DNA from: Chamaelirium japonicum
Lineage: Eukaryota > Streptophyta > Magnoliopsida > Liliales > Melanthiaceae
Direction: 5' to 3'
Assembly: GCA_947650365.1 (NCBI GenBank)
Contig: OX393549.1
Span: forward strand, 90,986,111 to 91,050,110
Length of the DNA stretch: 64,000 nucleotides
This document shows, in pieces, positions 59,601-64,000 of this stretch (the stretch's first letter is position 1; each line of letters begins with the position of its first letter). The translations under genes and the position numbers were made by a program. The notes beneath the pieces are model-generated. The model saw only the letters and a list, made by a program, of their open reading frames with translations. It did not search any database and was not told where the DNA came from.

Positions 59601-62600
59601 GAAGGAACCAGTGGACGGCACTTCTCCTGATAGATTGTTGTTTGACAGATCCCTGCATGTTTATCATGAAGAACTGATCAGGGAAAGAGAGAATATCTTT
59701 ACGCCACGAAAATGAATTAGGCCATTGCATTACACAAAGATCTGAGAACTCACAGAACTTGGAGTGCAGTGATACTTGTCAAAGATTTAGGAATTGAACC
59801 TGACAGGCTATTGTTGTTTAGCCGACTGCCCCCACAAAAATTCAAGAAACAAAAAATTAAGTTACCATTGAGAATCTTCCAAATTAATCAAAATAAGAAG
59901 GGAAAACAACTGAAAAGGTAATTGCATGACAATTCATCTCTTAATTGTTAAATTTTCTAGTATTCCCTTTTCTAGTCATAAAAGAGTGGCTTTTACATAG
60001 AAGGGGGAAAACAGAGGTTAGATATAAACGAGTCATACTACCAAGCAGAAAAACAGTGTAAAGAATAACCATAATTATTACCAAGAAGCCTTGATCTAAC
60101 TATAATACTAAAAAAAGGGCAGGGTTTGCTATTATAGGAAAACAGCGCTAACGTTGTTCTGACATTCATAACCATTTATTTGACTTGATTGTGTGGACTT
60201 AGGAGTGATACAATTTAAATAGATAGGCCACATGTTTCTCATGTATTGAACAAACAAGTTGTAGGAACGAATACACATTCTTTTCCTACAATTAATAGCG
60301 ATTCACTCTATGAATTCTATGGCTCCTTTTCCAATCATTTCTATGAAGGCTACTCCGTCAATTAAAGCAAGCTTTTCTCCACCCAATTTTCATCCAAGTT
60401 GGTTTAAGTCTTGCCTCCTCATTCTCAACGCTAACAACAATTCCAAGCCTATCCTTGGAGTATACTCAAGTTTTTTATTTCATCATGCTCATACCAGCTC
60501 AATTGATACTCCACTGAAGTATCCTAATTTGTGATGCCTCCTTTAATGTGCTCAATGGTATGATATTATTCTTGGCTTCACCACACATTTATTGCAACAA
60601 TCTCATCTTCGTGACACTTATATCCATTGACCCTTTATTGCCATCATACCAATACAATATTAAAATGCTCATTGTCATTTATAAAGTTATCCCTTAAGCC
60701 TCGATGGGATGTAAAGATCAAGAAACAACCAAAAAGCACCCCTTCTCTTTAACCACACCGCACGATATTAGATAGCCCTTATCTCTCCACTCTCTGAAAA
60801 TCAGATCTGAGTAAAAACATATGATCACATTACGGTATCTCATGGCACCAAACTAATTGGCACCACAATAGTTTTTTATTCCTACAATATTGCATATTAC
60901 TAATTTTATGTTAGTTATATTTTTAGACCCTAATTCTCTGAAGTTGTACTCCATAATCCTATTCAGCTTTTGATCCCATTCATCTTTCATCAGTTAACAC
61001 TATCAGTAGTAAATAACATACACAGCTACAATTACAAAGATTTCAGGGATAAAGGCCGACCATCATTGAAACCCCACCACGACTGGAAAATCCACTTGTC
61101 TTGTCAACTATCTTAACTCATGTTAGCACTAGCAAGCAAGTGTACAACTATAGGAATAAAACTCAATGTAAATAAACTTCCTCATCAATAGCAAGAATTT
61201 TCCACCTATGTGTTGCTTTCATTTTGTGGTCTCACTCCCACTAATATGAACATTCATCGCTACCATGCTTCTTACAAACAAATTTGGGACAACTGGGGCT
61301 TCTTTAATCTCTTTTTGTCATGCATCATGATTCACCACTTGTACTACACCGTACATAAAAGCACTAGTGCACTTTGATTACAACAGTTCACGGCAAGTTT
61401 AATTCCATTTTTAAAATTGGTGTCTGCGATTGTGTTGGCCTAACCTTCCGTTTAACCACACGAGAGCTTTCAAATTTAAAAGAACATGTAAACTTTGTAA
61501 ATGTGCACAAAGTCTCTCAAAATACCTCAAGTCTTGCCTAGAGAATTCGAATGGAAATAAAAGTTTTTGGTGCGAGGCATAAGCTATGTCCAAATATTGG
61601 TAAATGTTTAGTCAACAAGGAATTCTGGTTGGAAGATAGCAACAAGAACAGGAAACATCCATCTTTTCTTCAAAAGACCATACAAGGAGCGCAAGGAAAC
61701 AAGACCATTGGCAAAGATAAGGGAGAGAAAATTACTGATGCAAGATTCTCATATAACAATCTAAAACTACATTAAAAAATGAGATACAACCAGAAGGTAG
61801 AGTCTGCCTTAATCCTCCCCAAATGTGAGGCTGATGGCTTCTCATAACAATTAACAAAGAAAAAAAAGATACAAGCAGAAGGGGGGGAAAGGCAGTATTC
61901 GGAAAATTAATACAGATTCCTCAATCGAGAACCAATTGTTCTGGTGCATATACTAGTTCAAAACTAGCAATGTTAGCAGCAACACTGTTATCCATTTATT
62001 TTGACTATACTCAAGTTATAGGAAGAATGCATCCTAGTATAGCTCATCCATGAAAGAAATAAACTTAAACAAACAGCTACCAATTCAATGCCACTAGTAC
62101 CAACTGGTTCTAGTAACCCAGTCTCCTGAACACCATCGATGACGAAGAACACCTAGAGAAGTTAAAGAGTAACATAACCCTATAACTACAGTAGTGTTGC
62201 TCCAAAATCAACTTTTAAAGAGAGAAAAAGTCCTAAACATTATTGTATTTTACTTAGCATGTAAGGCCGACATTACAGCACAAGCACAAGAAGCAGTAAA
62301 CTAGGGAAGTAAAGATTAATACAAATGAGGTAAAGGATAAATATACATACAGGAAGCGTAGTTTCGATAGATTCCCCAGCGACTCAGGTATCCCACCGGA
62401 GAAATTGTTTAAGTAAAGATCCAAGCTCACCAAGTATGTCAGATTTCCAAGTTCACTAGGAATTATCCCACTTATGTTGTTACTGTAAAGCTCCCTGTTA
62501 ATGAAAAGGAAATCAAAATAATCACTTCTTTTGAAACAACCAATTGGCTGTAGGCTGTAGCAATTAGATTTCAAACTCGAGTTATGTTGTTACTGTAAAG

Positions 62601-64000
62601 CTCCCTGTTAATGAAAAGAAAATCAAAACAATCCATGTTAATGCATAAACTAAAGGTGAATATTATGGTGAAGGATGAAACTATGAAAAGGTCCCAAATA
62701 ACTCCAATCACTTTTTAGTTTTTATGTTTCACACTCAGAGTAAATTGTGAACTTGCCTGGTGCACCTGAGAATGAATTAGGAATTCAGATGGGAAAACAG
62801 TGTTAAAGAAATTGGTCAGTGGAGCTTCTTGGTGGCAGTGTCACATGCAAGGTAATGCCAGTTTAGTGTCAAGCAGATTATTAAAATTTAGAAAGAGATC
62901 TTATAACCTTAACCAACAGGATTTACTGCATCTATTTGGAGTAGGCTACATTAATTGCTTAACATTTACACACAGGGGCCACTTCCAACACCATGAGCTC
63001 CCTCAAATGCCTTCTCACTACTGCCATCCATATTTTTCTATCTCTTCCTTTTCCCAAAGACAGCTCAAGGTACACATTTAGTCATGTTTTGACGCTGAAA
63101 TCAACCCCATCTTTTGTTTCACAGGTTTTGGCTAATTTGTTAATTGTGGTTATGACTGGGGTTTTAAGTGCCAGCCAATATCAAGTCGTACTGGCCGGTA
63201 CAACTTGGTTTTGGGCCTGGCCGTTACTGGTTCACCCCCCGAACATGAGATCTGAAAGGTACAACTTGGTTTTGGGCCTGGCCGTTACTGGTTCACCCCC
63301 AGAACATGAGATCTGAAAGGTATCGGCCTATACCTACCTGTATCGGCCTGTTCAGGCAGGTATCGTTGATACTGCCGGTTTGTATTGGGATTCGAGCCTG
63401 GGTCCATTTTTTTTTTTGTTATTTCCCTCGCCTTTTGTTCCTTCAACCACCAGTACATATGGGTATCACATATCTGTATTTGCTGCCATTACTGTAGTGG
63501 GTGGGTGGGCAGTAAAAAACAACTTAAAAAGTTACATTTGAATCGAGATATGTCCAAAAGAGTTTTGAAATCGGTTCACCAATTCAGCAAGGTTTGAATT
63601 CGGTTCACCAATTAAGATTTGGATCACATTGGTTCGAAACTTCGAATCCGACTCGATCGAATCAGATTTGAAAAGCGCCAAATCAGATCCAATTCAGTCA
63701 AAACAAGACCAAATCTGAATTTCTGAACCTTCTTAATTAGGGTTGATCAACCCCATGTTGATGGAAAAATACTTGGATGATGAGAAGATGTGCACAGTTT
63801 TGTAAGACATTATGAGTACTGTGAAAAACATAACAGAAAAAGGTATTCAATTCTACTATTTGCTTCAAATCAAATACTAACTAACGACCAAGAAATTTTC
63901 TATAGATGTCTATGTACAAATAAATAGCTTACAGGTATTGCAAATTTTTCAGTTGACCAAGTTGCGGGACCAATGTACCAGATAAAGCTGCATTTCCAAG
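56315..64000 (-). CDS. SERK: Somatic embryogenesis receptor-like kinase (SERK family), exons 3-11
   Basis: A plasma-membrane leucine-rich-repeat receptor kinase and likely co-receptor for brassinosteroid, peptide-hormone or immune receptors, from family knowledge. Coding exons: 63933-64000 (partial), 62351-62494, 59754-59825, 59581-59652, 59378-59490, 58652-58786, 58204-58545, 57144-57538, 56315-56629. Introns start GT and end AG, and phases agree. The exons total 1656 nt, open to the stop at 56317-56315. Features in order: LRRs ([35 protein letters not shown]), the SERK-specific Pro-rich hinge ([16 protein letters not shown]), a transmembrane segment, ATP-site lysine ([11 protein letters not shown]), catalytic [39 protein letters not shown], and the hallmark C-terminus [10 protein letters not shown]. 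It looks intact. Exons 1-2 lie beyond the window. SERK1/2 versus SERK3 type is not decided. Confidence 0.96.
56789..56963. mobile_element. MITE-like inverted-repeat element in a SERK intron
   Basis: AATGCTATTCAG at the left edge pairs with CTGAATAGCATT at the right. Further in, ATGGGGCCATCCTGA pairs with TCAGGATGGCCCCAT. The 175-bp hairpin lies in the intron between exons 10 and 11. Target duplication and superfamily are unclear. Confidence 0.75.
57144..57538 (-). other. SERK: SERK exon 10 (kinase catalytic core)
   Basis: 395 nt from [20 protein letters not shown] to DDDVMLLDW. It carries the catalytic Asp (HRDVKAAN), the metal-binding DFG and the activation loop [20 protein letters not shown], which includes the conserved Thr phosphorylation sites of SERKs. 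It is an RD-type kinase. Confidence 0.96.
57590..58015. mobile_element. Helitron-like or MITE-like piece in a SERK intron
   Basis: ACTAATCCCGTGCAATGCAC at the left and ACATGTGGCATCAAAGG...TCTTATTAGTATTTA at the right resemble a widespread non-autonomous plant repeat and the piece at 11795-12110. It contains a GA microsatellite (about 57684-57708). Confidence 0.45.
58204..58545 (-). other. SERK: SERK exon 9 (kinase N-lobe)
   Basis: 342 nt. [20 protein letters not shown], the Gly loop [22 protein letters not shown] with the ATP-binding Lys, and [16 protein letters not shown] at the hinge. Confidence 0.96.
58652..58786 (-). other. SERK: SERK exon 8 (transmembrane segment)
   Basis: [20 protein letters not shown] then [18 protein letters not shown]. 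One hydrophobic helix followed by basic stop-transfer residues. Confidence 0.95.
59378..59490 (-). other. SERK: SERK exon 7 (Ser-Pro-Pro hinge)
   Basis: [20 protein letters not shown] then [17 protein letters not shown]. The Cys pair caps the LRR domain, and the Pro-rich motif is the SERK signature. Confidence 0.95.
59581..59652 (-). other. SERK: SERK exon 6 (last LRR)
   Basis: 72 nt. [20 protein letters not shown] then TPI. Exact one-LRR exon size as in SERK genes. Confidence 0.95.
59754..59825 (-). other. SERK: SERK exon 5 (one LRR)
   Basis: 72 nt. [20 protein letters not shown] then LQVL. Confidence 0.95.
59826..62350 (-). other. Large SERK intron between exons 4 and 5
   Basis: 2.5 kb without a recognisable gene or clear element. 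It is AT-rich, and short frames on both strands look random. Confidence 0.7.
62351..62494 (-). other. SERK: SERK exon 4 (two LRRs)
   Basis: 144 nt. [48 protein letters not shown]. Acceptor AACAG at 62499-62495. Confidence 0.95.
62472..62636. repeat. Duplicated exon 4 splice acceptor region
   Basis: A block of about 55 bp (TTATGTTGTTACTGTAAAGC, CTCCCTGTTAATGAAAA and following text) occurs at 62472-62527 and again at 62581-62636. The second copy includes the AG acceptor and the first about 20 nt of exon 4 on the minus strand, and lies just upstream of the real exon. Confidence 0.9.
63197..63318. repeat. 61-bp direct duplication in a SERK intron
   Basis: Two adjacent near-identical 61-bp copies (63197-63257 and 63258-63318) with GTTTTGGGCCTGGCCGTTAC and AACATGAGATCTGAAA, in the intron between exons 3 and 4. 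Confidence 0.9.
63933..64000 (-). other. SERK: SERK exon 3 (one LRR, cut by the window edge)
   Basis: [20 protein letters not shown] then QYL, 68 of the expected 72 nt. The donor GT is at 63932-63931. Confidence 0.93.

Noticed and set aside
60310-60534. A 74-codon plus-strand frame in the large SERK intron
   Set aside because: No family resemblance, and opposite strand within an AT-rich intron. Probably chance.

Overview
This is a flowering-plant nuclear window. It holds a spliced SERK-type receptor kinase, Cassandra elements with 5S rRNA-like LTRs, and Tat, Athila and Ty1/copia LTR retrotransposons. A monocot is the best guess from the SERK C-terminus, but this rests on recall and the species cannot be named. 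Most of the window is repeats nested in repeats. The only host gene that looks alive is the SERK gene at the right end, on the minus strand. A broken piece of a mitochondrial Rieske iron-sulphur protein gene lies at 6.9-8.0 kb.

Layout. 1-6.8 kb: 3' part of a Tat (Ty3/gypsy) element on plus, with the end of integrase, an antisense extra ORF, a 118-bp palindrome-rich array and a 3' LTR. 6.9-8.0 kb: Rieske pseudogene split by a complete Cassandra element. 8.3-9.1 kb: tail of another Tat-like element with a 65-bp array. 9.1-14 kb: copia gag remnant, LTR-like pieces, CT microsatellites, a Helitron-like piece. 14-22 kb: a minus-strand LTR interrupted by a second Cassandra, then a third Cassandra split by about 2.9 kb of other DNA that itself carries a fourth Cassandra. 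22.4-44.4 kb: an old Athila-like element whose gag is interrupted by a nearly whole 13.4-kb Tat element (28589-42004) with matching 5-bp target duplications. 44.4-51.7 kb: copia-like blocks on both strands, ending in an LTR. 51.7-55.6 kb: a diffuse GA-rich repeat broken up by a 5'-truncated L1-type LINE and a second poly-A insertion, then a Mutator-type MITE. 55.6-64 kb: exons 3-11 of the SERK gene, with MITE-like and Helitron-like pieces in its introns.

No operon-like cooperation is expected. Three themes recur. First, each of three Tat tails carries its own unrelated tandem array, several with palindromic units. Second, two Tat elements share a conserved antisense protein of unknown role. 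Third, several Cassandra copies bring 5S-like internal promoters into other elements and a host pseudogene. I found no convincing undescribed defence-like or metabolic system. The antisense Tat protein and the array-rich Tat tails are the most interesting leads.
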